Assembly (NCBI GenBank): GCA_023251595.1
Contig: JAHEYM010000267.1
Span: 1-5,973, forward strand
Length of the DNA stretch: 5,973 nt
Direction: 5' to 3'
DNA from: Bacteroidota bacterium
GTDB lineage: Bacteria > Bacteroidota > Bacteroidia > AKYH767-A > JABDAW01
Below, piece after piece: positions 1 to 5,494 of the stretch. Both the position numbers and the translations under genes were made by a program. The notes beneath the pieces are model-generated. The model was not told the DNA's origin, did no database searches, and saw only the letters and a list, made by a program, of their open reading frames with translations. How positions within the stretch are numbered: the stretch's first letter is position 1; every line of letters begins with the position of its first letter.

Positions 1-36
1 ATTGTAAATAGAATTGTTTTATAAACAAATCTTCGG

Positions 37-1167
37 TTATTGTGTGATGAATTGACCTTCTGTTACTTCCTGCGAACCCGCTTTGATAATTTTGTCACCG
101 GCTGCCAATCCTTTACGGATTTCAGTATTTTCTACGTTTGTTCTACCCGTAATAATACTTTGTCTCCTGGCTACCAATTTACCATTCTCACTCTTTGCCA
201 GATATATATATTTACCTTCTTCAGAAAACTGAATTAAAGTAGAGGGAACTGATAACGCGGAATCTGATTGATAATCCTTGATCTTGAGAATGGCGATCAT
301 GTTAGGTCTAAGATCTTTTTCATTTGCATCAAGTCCAACCTCAACTGTAAATGATCTGTTTAAAGTATTAATCGCTTTCGAAACAAAAGAAATTTTTGAT
401 TTCAACTCCTTATTTAAATCCGGAAATAGAATTTTGACTTCATTCCCTTTCTTTACCATACTCGTATATGCTTCGGCAACTTCACCACCAACTTTTAATT
501 TAGAACTATTTACCACTCTGAAGGCGGTCATTCCCGGCGCAATCACCTGTCCGACTTTTATCGTAACATCATCAATCGTCCCGGAAATCGGTGATTTAAT
601 ACGGCTCATTTCCAATTGCTCGTTCAATGATTCCATTCTCTTCTCAACTGCTTCTTTATTCGATTTGGCTGACAGGAACTGCACTTCAGTACCGATCTTC
701 TCCTTCCATAAATTATTCTGCTTATCAAATAATATCGTAGCCAATGAGAGTTGGGTTTTAACTTCCTCAATGCCATCTTTAATGACCTGATTATCCAACT
801 CAGCTAATAATTGACCGGCGACTACCTCATCTCCATTTCTCACCGAAATGCTTTGAATCGTTCCGGGTAATTTTGAACTTACGTTAATATTCTCATCCGC
901 TTCAACCTTCGCCTGAATTTCTACATAATGTGCAAAAGGTGCTGTGACCAGTTCATAGACTTCAACATTCAGAATATTCTTAGACGAAGTGTCACCCGAA
1001 GAAGCCGCTAATTCCTTCTCCAATTTCTGAATCTTGCCGTCAATTTCCGACCTTTGTTTTTTCAGATTTTCAAGCTCCGTTTTCTTATCACCGCCTTGAC
1101 CTGACTTGCATGAAACAACAATAAATAATAATAAAAACACTGAGATAATAATACTTAAATTCTTCAT
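37..1167 (-). CDS. RND/HlyD-type efflux periplasmic adaptor lipoprotein
   Basis: This 376-residue protein is the membrane-fusion (adaptor) subunit of a tripartite efflux pump, bridging an inner-membrane transporter and the TolC-type channel encoded just upstream. The N-terminus is a lipoprotein signal: a hydrophobic run (residues 4-18) followed by the lipobox VVSC with the lipidated cysteine at residue 20. A short charged coiled coil follows (about 28-55). The first lipoyl half-motif is at about 91-129 (KLPGTIQSISVRNGDEV, then GQLLAELD), the alpha-hairpin at about 131-187, the second lipoyl half at about 188-220 (SRIKSPISGTID, VGQVIAPG), the beta-barrel at about 224-297 (ending LRPNMIAILKI) and the membrane-proximal domain at about 304-376. 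The length is normal for the family. It is third in the minus-strand operon, 32 bp after the channel gene. The architecture favours an RND (AcrA/MexA-like) partner, but an ABC-type (MacB-like) partner cannot be excluded because the permease is outside the window. The substrate is unknown. Confidence 0.93.
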   Translation of the reverse strand: MKNLSIIISVFLLLFIVVSCKSGQGGDKKTELENLKKQRSEIDGKIQKLEKELAASSGDTSSKNILNVEVYELVTAPFAHYVEIQAKVEADENINVSSKLPGTIQSISVRNGDEVVAGQLLAELDNQVIKDGIEEVKTQLSLATILFDKQNNLWKEKIGTEVQFLSAKSNKEAVEKRMESLNEQLEMSRIKSPISGTIDDVTIKVGQVIAPGMTAFRVVNSSKLKVGGEVAEAYTSMVKKGNEVKILFPDLNKELKSKISFVSKAINTLNRSFTVEVGLDANEKDLRPNMIAILKIKDYQSDSALSVPSTLIQFSEEGKYIYLAKSENGKLVARRQSIITGRTNVENTEIRKGLAAGDKIIKAGSQEVTEGQFITQ

Positions 1168-1170
1168 ACT

Positions 1171-1194
1171 ATTGTTAATTGTAAATTGTTAATT
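1171..1194. repeat. Short direct repeat in the channel-adaptor gap
   Basis: ATTGTTAATT occurs at 1171-1180 and 1185-1194, a 14-bp period, inside the 32-bp, almost entirely A/T gap between the channel and adaptor genes. On the transcribed (minus) strand it reads as repeated AATTAACAAT, ending a few bases before the adaptor ATG. Such A/T-rich, unstructured spacers just before starts are common in Bacteroidota and may help ribosome entry in the absence of a Shine-Dalgarno. No terminator or promoter is seen here. Confidence 0.45.
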
Positions 1195-1199
1195 ATTAA

Positions 1200-2564
1200 T
1201 TATTTTAGGTTCCCCATCGCCCTGTCCAACTCCACTTTTGCGATGATCGCATCGTATAAAGCTGTAATATAATTGGTTTGGGATTCTTTTAGCGTTGATT
1301 CCGCAGTGATCACTTCAAGATTTGTGTTGTTGCCCTGATCGTATTTCATCTTGGCATTATCATACACACTCTGCGCTAACTTAATATTTTCTTTTTGTAT
1401 TTTGAGTGAAAGAACGCTATTATTGAGTGCCGTTCGGCTCGCTATAATGTCAAGATCAATCCCCTGTTCAAGATCTTTCGTAATATTATCTATTTTCTTA
1501 AGATTTATTCGGGATTGTTCTATACGATATTTTTTTTGTAATCCGTCGAATACAGGAATGGTCATTTTTAATCCGACAAGTCCGATCGGAAACCATGGCT
1601 CACCAGGCTTAAAGATATCGAATGTAGATCGTTGCGCATTGTAGTCGTAAGCCGCGTACATAAAAAGACTGGGATAATAACCGGATTGATTTCTCTTTAA
1701 ATCGAGATAATTCAATTTGCGAGTCGTGACCAATGCAGAATATTCCGGCCTTTTATTATAATCCGTTTTAAGAGTTGTTTGATCAGGCGTGCCAAAATCC
1801 GATTCGGAAATTTTATCAGTCAGTGTGAGTGATGTTCCAAGATCCAACCCCATTTGAAACTTCAGCAGCTCATTGGCAAGTTCAACCATCTTACCGGCTT
1901 TTTCTTTTTCAGTGGTTAAGTTATTATAAGCAATTGTAAGTCTGTCTAAATCGAGTTGTTCAACAAAACCATTCTCCAAAAGGACTTTAGTATCGTTTAA
2001 TAATTTTTTAACTCTCTCGAGATTCGCGTCCAGAATTTTCAATCTCTCAATCCCAACCAATGCTGTGTAATAAGCTTTTGTAACATTAACCGTGACTTCT
2101 TTCCGCGTCCTGTCAGTATTTCTTTTATTTAATTCCAGATAGGTTTTGCTGGCTTGTAGCCCGTATAAATAAGAGGCATCAAACAATAACTGACTAGCAC
2201 TGAAATCTGCCGTTGCATTATATTTCGTACCGAATTTAATTTTTGCAAAGCTTCCGGGGGGACCGCCAAAAAATTCGCCTGGTATTAAGGAAGTTGGAAT
2301 CTGAATGTAATTTTTTAAATCAAAACTTGCATTCACCTGAGGAAGCCCTATACCTGTAACTTCTTTTACTTTTGCTTTCGCAATCTCTTCGTCCAAAACA
2401 GAATTGGCGATCTTTCCATCGTGCGCCCACGCATACTCAAGTGCCTGCTGTAGCGTCATGCTCATTGCACCTGCATCTTTTTGCGCGTAACAGGTAGATA
2501 AAGTAATTCCCGTCAGTAAAACAAAAATCCGGATTTTAGGATATAATATTAAATATTTCATCAT
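1200..2564 (-). CDS. TolC-family outer membrane efflux protein
   Basis: This 454-residue protein is the outer-membrane channel of the tripartite efflux pump. An N-terminal signal peptide is visible (basic start, hydrophobic stretch about 12-24, likely cleavage near CYAQ at 25-28). Two long helical outer-membrane-efflux repeats follow, at about 36-245 and about 270-452. Family-typical signatures are the LQQALEYAW-like first helix (38-46), IGLPQVNASFDL (72-83) leading into the first beta strands, the helix with ENGFVEQLDLDRL (197-209), PVFDG (337-341) and the closing helix around YDQGNNTNLEVITAE (408-422) ending in LDRAMG. The protein has the usual TolC length and no truncation. The gene starts 8 bp after the stop of the TetR gene, so it is co-transcribed and, by inference, under that regulator's control. 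Two adjacent ATGs (2564 and 2561) could serve as start; the first is used here and the choice hardly changes the signal peptide. The exported compound cannot be read from the sequence. Confidence 0.94.
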   Translation of the reverse strand: MMKYLILYPKIRIFVLLTGITLSTCYAQKDAGAMSMTLQQALEYAWAHDGKIANSVLDEEIAKAKVKEVTGIGLPQVNASFDLKNYIQIPTSLIPGEFFGGPPGSFAKIKFGTKYNATADFSASQLLFDASYLYGLQASKTYLELNKRNTDRTRKEVTVNVTKAYYTALVGIERLKILDANLERVKKLLNDTKVLLENGFVEQLDLDRLTIAYNNLTTEKEKAGKMVELANELLKFQMGLDLGTSLTLTDKISESDFGTPDQTTLKTDYNKRPEYSALVTTRKLNYLDLKRNQSGYYPSLFMYAAYDYNAQRSTFDIFKPGEPWFPIGLVGLKMTIPVFDGLQKKYRIEQSRINLKKIDNITKDLEQGIDLDIIASRTALNNSVLSLKIQKENIKLAQSVYDNAKMKYDQGNNTNLEVITAESTLKESQTNYITALYDAIIAKVELDRAMGNLK

Positions 2565-2572
2565 ATATTGAA

Positions 2573-3184
2573 TTATTCTGCTTCCTGAAATTTTTTATAT
2601 TTATTAATTAATTTGTGGCCTTTCAATGTGGCTACCCCGTGAAGGAAATGTCCGATGAGTTGAAAGTGAACCTCCAGGAGATTAAACTTGTCGGCAGGAA
2701 ATAGGTCAGGATCCATTGCCATCTCAACCTCATGCATTCTTAGTCGCGCTAAAATTTTAACATTAATATCCTCCCGATACAATCCCTCCGTCATCCCACG
2801 TTTTAAATTCCGCTCTATCATTCCTAAAGCATAGGTTTCTTTGAATTCCCTGAATACCTTCCATGTGTCGGGGTGAAATTTCTGCAAGTCATAGAATAAA
2901 ATAGGATTTATTTTGCAGAATAAATCGCCCATGTGCTTCATAATACTTATTATTTCGTCTACGGCATTTTTCGAATTCTTAGTCAAATCATCCAATACCT
3001 TTCCTTGTGTCTGAAACAGTTGAGACGCCATTTCACGAACAATCTGATCCTTATCTGTATAATAGCGGTAAATCGTCTTCTTTGAAATCCCCATGGTTCT
3101 TGCGATCTCGTCCATCGTGATACTCTTGGTTCCCTGTTTCCAGAAAAGTTCTCTCGCACACTCTAAAATTCTCTCTGATGGCAT
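2573..3184 (-). CDS. TetR/AcrR-family transcriptional regulator
   Basis: This 203-residue protein is a probable one-component repressor of the efflux operon it heads. The N-terminal TetR helix-turn-helix spans about residues 4-50: ILECARELFWKQGTKSITM, then DEIARTMGISKKTIYRYY with the recognition helix at about 34-42, followed by the family-typical KDQIV. The rest (about 55-203) is all-helical and variable, as expected for the ligand-binding and dimerisation domain, so the ligand cannot be predicted. The ATG at 3184 gives a standard TetR start, with the HTH beginning within the first few residues; no better in-frame upstream start is visible. It is first in the operon and ends 8 bp before the TolC-family gene. 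An inverted repeat lies over its predicted promoter (3204-3240), which suggests autoregulation and regulation of the pump genes. The family and HTH are clear; repression, rather than activation, is inferred from the family and site placement. Confidence 0.93.
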   Translation of the reverse strand: MPSERILECARELFWKQGTKSITMDEIARTMGISKKTIYRYYTDKDQIVREMASQLFQTQGKVLDDLTKNSKNAVDEIISIMKHMGDLFCKINPILFYDLQKFHPDTWKVFREFKETYALGMIERNLKRGMTEGLYREDINVKILARLRMHEVEMAMDPDLFPADKFNLLEVHFQLIGHFLHGVATLKGHKLINKYKKFQEAE

Positions 3185-3203
3185 CTGTTTCCAAATTTCG
3201 GCG

Positions 3204-3211
3204 CAAAACTA
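3204..3211 (-). promoter_or_regulatory. Predicted promoter -7 element of the TetR-efflux operon
   Basis: On the minus strand these bases read TAGTTTTG, a full match to the Bacteroidota -7 consensus TAnnTTTG. Exactly 19 bp upstream, the minus strand reads TTTA (3234-3231), three of four matches to the -33 consensus TTTG. Transcription would start near 3199-3197, giving a leader of about 15 bases before the ATG at 3184. No Shine-Dalgarno is seen, as is usual in this phylum. Confidence 0.65.
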
Positions 3212-3212
3212 C

Positions 3213-3240
3213 GGAAACTATTCATGAATATAAAGTTTCC
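3213..3240. promoter_or_regulatory. Candidate TetR-type operator (inverted repeat)
   Basis: GGAAACT (3213-3219) and AGTTTCC (3234-3240) are perfect 7-bp inverted arms separated by 14 bp. A 10-bp palindrome, ATTCATGAAT (3220-3229), lies inside, its centre shifted by 2 bp from that of the outer arms. The repeat fills the spacer between the predicted -33 and -7 elements of the divergent TetR-efflux promoter, so a bound dimer would block RNA polymerase. That the adjacent TetR-family protein binds here is inferred from position and symmetry. A third copy of the half-site hexamer GTTTCC is at 3187-3192. Confidence 0.55.
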
Positions 3241-3242
3241 AT

Positions 3243-3258
3243 AGAAAAATATTTTTCT
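3243..3258. repeat. 16-bp perfect AT-rich palindrome
   Basis: AGAAAAATATTTTTCT equals its own reverse complement over 16 bp, centred at 3250.5. It lies 2 bp beyond the candidate TetR operator, about 40 bp upstream of the start predicted for the TetR transcript's polymerase site, and upstream of the kinase promoter. It could be a second regulator site, an UP-like A/T element for either promoter, or simply a low-complexity A/T run that happens to be symmetric. Confidence 0.4.
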
Positions 3259-3267
3259 TTTCAAGAT

Positions 3268-3284
3268 GTTAAAGAACCGTTAAA
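3268..3284 (+). promoter_or_regulatory. Candidate response-regulator binding site (GTTAAA direct repeats)
   Basis: GTTAAA occurs at 3268-3273 and again at 3279-3284, spaced exactly 11 bp apart, about one helical turn. OmpR-family regulators typically bind tandem direct repeats with 10-11 bp spacing. The pair is centred about 48 bp upstream of the predicted transcription start of the kinase/regulator operon, whose promoter has no recognisable -33 box, so activation by its own response regulator is a reasonable inference. Direct evidence of binding is lacking. Confidence 0.4.
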
Positions 3285-3311
3285 ATCATCAGTCTATTGA
3301 ATATCAGAGCG

Positions 3312-3319
3312 TACCTTTG
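3312..3319 (+). promoter_or_regulatory. Predicted promoter -7 element of the histidine kinase operon
   Basis: TACCTTTG matches the Bacteroidota -7 consensus TAnnTTTG exactly and is followed by CA, a very common continuation. No TTTG is found about 19 bp upstream (the bases there are TCAG), so the promoter probably depends on an activator. The element ends 6 bp before the kinase ATG at 3326, which would place the transcript start at or within a few bases of the start codon. Confidence 0.6.
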
Positions 3320-3325
3320 CAGTTC

Positions 3326-4723
3326 ATGGCAGATAAAAGACTTGTCGGACTCATCTCAGTTCTGATGTCGCTTTCCCTGATCGGCATCATTCTCGTACAA
3401 TTGTACTGGATTCGAAATGCTGTACAGGTGCGAGAGGGACTTTTTAAACGCTCAGTCTTCGAAGCGATGAACGCCAGTGTTAACAAGCTGGAAGCGAGAG
3501 AAATGGCTCATCTTTCACCCATGTTTTCACCCGACACCCTCCTTGCCGAATTATTTGGAAATCATAACCCCGGTTTCACTTCAGATATGAACGCATTTTC
3601 CAACAGGATGAACAGGATGGATGTTTTGATGCATCGGATGGAATTCGAAGCTTTGCGTGCAAACAGCGGTTTTAGCCAAAATCTACAACCTGTGACGATG
3701 AAAGAATTGCTGTCCAACGAATTCATGTCAAGAGGAATCACAGAGAATTTTTCGTTCGGAATACTTTCACCCCATAAATCAACGCCCGATTATTCGGAAA
3801 ATAAAGATCATGAAAAACAAATAATGGAATCACCATATAAAGTGAGTTTGTATCCGGGTGATATATTTACACCCCCATCCGCACTTTCAGTTTATTTTCC
3901 ATCCGTGTCGTCGGCAGTAATTAAATCGATGTGGGGAATATTGACCTTATCAGCATTTTTCACCATTTTCATAACATTTATTTTTGCCTTCACTATGCGC
4001 ATCATTCTTCGGCAGAAAAAATTGTCGGATGTAAAATCGGATTTTATTAATAATATGACGCATGAATTTAAAACGCCGATCGCTACTATATCTGTCGCTG
4101 CTGATACGCTTACAAATCCGCTCACATTAAATAACGGTGATAAAGCTCATAAATTTATTTCTATTATTAAAGAAGAAAATAAACGAATGAACGCGCAGGT
4201 TGAAAAAGTGCTTGGCATTGCGCGTTTTAATCGGGGTGAAATTCATCTCGAGAAAACAGAATTTAATATTCATGAAACATTAAATAGTTTGGTTGAAAAA
4301 TTCCGGATGCAGCTTACGGATGTTGATGCGAAAATAACAACAGATTTTCATGCGACCAATCATATTATAAATGGCGATCCGGTTCATATTTCCGGTATTT
4401 TCTCAAATTTGTTGGATAATGCGGTTAAATATTCGCCCGATATTCCCGAAATTAATGTAAGCACTTTTAACTCCGGTAAATATATAGGTATTTCCGTTAC
4501 AGATCATGGCATCGGAATGTCAAAACCGGTACAGAAGCGAATCTTCGAACAATTCTACCGCGAACCCCATGGAAATCTGCACGACGTAAAAGGGTTTGGA
4601 CTCGGACTTAGTTATGTAAAGATTTTTGTTGAAAATCATCATGGAAAAATTGAAGTGAAAAGCGAACCGGGAAAAGGAAGTACCTTTACTGTATTCTTAC
4701 CAATCGAAAACAAAGAATTTTAA
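3326..4723 (+). CDS. Two-component sensor histidine kinase (RprX-like type)
   Basis: This 465-residue inner-membrane kinase senses an unknown periplasmic signal and phosphorylates the response regulator encoded next. TM1 is at about residues 7-28, the periplasmic sensor at about 30-198 and TM2 at about 203-227. A linker of only about 20 residues, with no HAMP domain, leads to the dimerisation helix with the H-box MTHEFKTPI (phospho-acceptor histidine 246). The catalytic domain has the N-box SNLLDNAVKYS (about 360-370), the G1 box DHGIG (393-397), the F box IFEQFYRE (406-413) and the G2 box GFGLGLSYV (423-431), so it looks fully active. The sensor has no family I recognise and contains a methionine-rich helix (M88, M95, M98, M102, M105). 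The ATG at 3326 is chosen because an upstream TTG at 3317 lies inside the promoter -7 element and the N-terminus from MADKRL fits the family. The gene overlaps the regulator gene by one base. Confidence 0.95.
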   Translation: MADKRLVGLISVLMSLSLIGIILVQLYWIRNAVQVREGLFKRSVFEAMNASVNKLEAREMAHLSPMFSPDTLLAELFGNHNPGFTSDMNAFSNRMNRMDVLMHRMEFEALRANSGFSQNLQPVTMKELLSNEFMSRGITENFSFGILSPHKSTPDYSENKDHEKQIMESPYKVSLYPGDIFTPPSALSVYFPSVSSAVIKSMWGILTLSAFFTIFITFIFAFTMRIILRQKKLSDVKSDFINNMTHEFKTPIATISVAADTLTNPLTLNNGDKAHKFISIIKEENKRMNAQVEKVLGIARFNRGEIHLEKTEFNIHETLNSLVEKFRMQLTDVDAKITTDFHATNHIINGDPVHISGIFSNLLDNAVKYSPDIPEINVSTFNSGKYIGISVTDHGIGMSKPVQKRIFEQFYREPHGNLHDVKGFGLGLSYVKIFVENHHGKIEVKSEPGKGSTFTVFLPIENKEF

Positions 4724-5421
4724 TGCCCAACGCACCACGTATTCTTCTCGCTGAAGATGATCGCAATTTCGGAATTGTTCTCAAAGATTTTCTTGAGATA
4801 AATCAGTTCGATGTGCAACTTTGTAAAGACGGTGTGGAGGCACTTCAGGTTTTTACTTCGGGTGAATTTGATCTTTGTCTTCTGGATGTCATGATGCCCC
4901 GAAAAGATGGTTTTACGCTCGCTGCCGATATCCGGAAAATGGATGAAACCATCCCGATTATTTTTCTAACCGCCAGCTCCTTAAAGGAGGACATGATGAA
5001 TGGATTTAAAATAGGAGCTGACGATTATATAATCAAACCTTTCGATTCAGAGCTTTTATTATTGAAGATAAAAGCCGTCCTTAAACGCGCACTGGATGCT
5101 GATAAAAAATTCGAAGAAACATATCTTTTTGAGATAGGGAAATATACATTTAATCATAAATTGAGAACGCTGGAAATAGATGGTAAATCTCAGAAACTAT
5201 CTCCGAAAGAAGGTGAATTGTTAAAACTTTTTTGTTTTTATATGAATGATATTCTTCCCCGTCACAAGGCTTTGAAAACAATTTGGGGAACGGATAATTA
5301 TTTCACCGCAAGAAGCATGGATGTCTATATCACCAAAATCCGCAAATTTCTGAAGGAAGACCCCAATATCGACATTATCAACGTACACGGCAACGGATAT
5401 AGAATGGTTGTTGGCAAATAA
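4723..5421 (+). CDS. OmpR/PhoB-family response regulator (RprY-like type)
   Basis: This 232-residue cytoplasmic transcription factor is the partner of the kinase encoded just upstream. The receiver domain (about 5-122) carries the acidic pocket E11-D12-D13, the phospho-acceptor D55 in LLDVMMP, the switch T83 (FLTAS) and K105 (IIKPF), so phosphorylation should be normal. The winged-helix effector domain (about 136-230) shows the family features: KLSPKEGELLKLF (158-170), the recognition-helix region SMDVYITKIRKFL (198-210) and the wing INVHGNGYRMV (219-229). The length is standard. Its ATG overlaps the kinase stop codon (TAATG), implying translational coupling and matched amounts of the two proteins. 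It may bind the GTTAAA direct repeats in front of the kinase gene; other targets, possibly the divergent efflux operon, are unknown. Codons 86-92 contain a strong internal Shine-Dalgarno-like sequence before two in-frame ATGs, which is probably incidental. Confidence 0.96.
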   Translation: MPNAPRILLAEDDRNFGIVLKDFLEINQFDVQLCKDGVEALQVFTSGEFDLCLLDVMMPRKDGFTLAADIRKMDETIPIIFLTASSLKEDMMNGFKIGADDYIIKPFDSELLLLKIKAVLKRALDADKKFEETYLFEIGKYTFNHKLRTLEIDGKSQKLSPKEGELLKLFCFYMNDILPRHKALKTIWGTDNYFTARSMDVYITKIRKFLKEDPNIDIINVHGNGYRMVVGK

Positions 5422-5434
5422 CCGCCTCCTTAAA

Positions 5435-5469
5435 TAGCCTCCTCCTTTAGGTGGAGGTTAGAAATTTTT
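5435..5469 (+). terminator. Intrinsic terminator after the kinase/regulator operon
   Basis: An imperfect hairpin spans 5435-5460: TAGCCTCC pairs with GGAGGTTA (8 bp including one G-T), then a single T-T mismatch, then CC pairing with GG around a TTTA loop. TTTTT follows at 5465-5469, four bases after the stem. It lies 13 bp after the regulator stop codon. The T-run is short and slightly offset, so strength is uncertain. A second GCCTCCT at 5424-5430 offers an alternative 5' arm for the same GGAGG. Confidence 0.6.
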
Positions 5470-5470
5470 G

Positions 5471-5478
5471 TATATTTG
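5471..5478 (+). promoter_or_regulatory. Predicted purB promoter -7 element
   Basis: TATATTTG matches the Bacteroidota TAnnTTTG consensus and is followed by CA. It begins one base after the terminator T-run and lies 16 bp before the purB ATG, giving a predicted leader of only about 10 bases. A good -33 box is not visible; the region where it should be is the 3' arm of the terminator hairpin. Confidence 0.55.
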
Positions 5479-5494
5479 CAGTCTGACTGAAACA

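Noticed and set aside
1..36. Possible start of the RND permease gene downstream of the adaptor
   Set aside because: The 36 bases hold no minus-strand ATG start; the permease is expected beyond the window but cannot be annotated.
40..237. 65-codon plus-strand open frame
   Set aside because: Antisense to the C-terminal part of the adaptor gene, with no recognisable protein features.
278..790. 170-codon plus-strand open frame
   Set aside because: It lies wholly antisense to the adaptor gene, which has clear domains; the translation has no recognisable domain.
1351..1644. 97-codon plus-strand open frame
   Set aside because: Antisense to the TolC-family gene; hydrophobic and cysteine-rich character is the expected reflection of the coding strand.
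3317..3325. TTG start three codons upstream of the kinase ATG
   Set aside because: The TTG is part of the TACCTTTG -7 element, so it would lie upstream of the predicted transcript start; the ATG at 3326 gives the family-typical N-terminus.
3304..3486. 60-codon minus-strand open frame over the kinase 5' end
   Set aside because: Antisense to the signal-anchor region of the kinase and without domain features.
3892..4125. 77-codon minus-strand open frame within the kinase
   Set aside because: Antisense to the TM2 and H-box region of an intact kinase gene.
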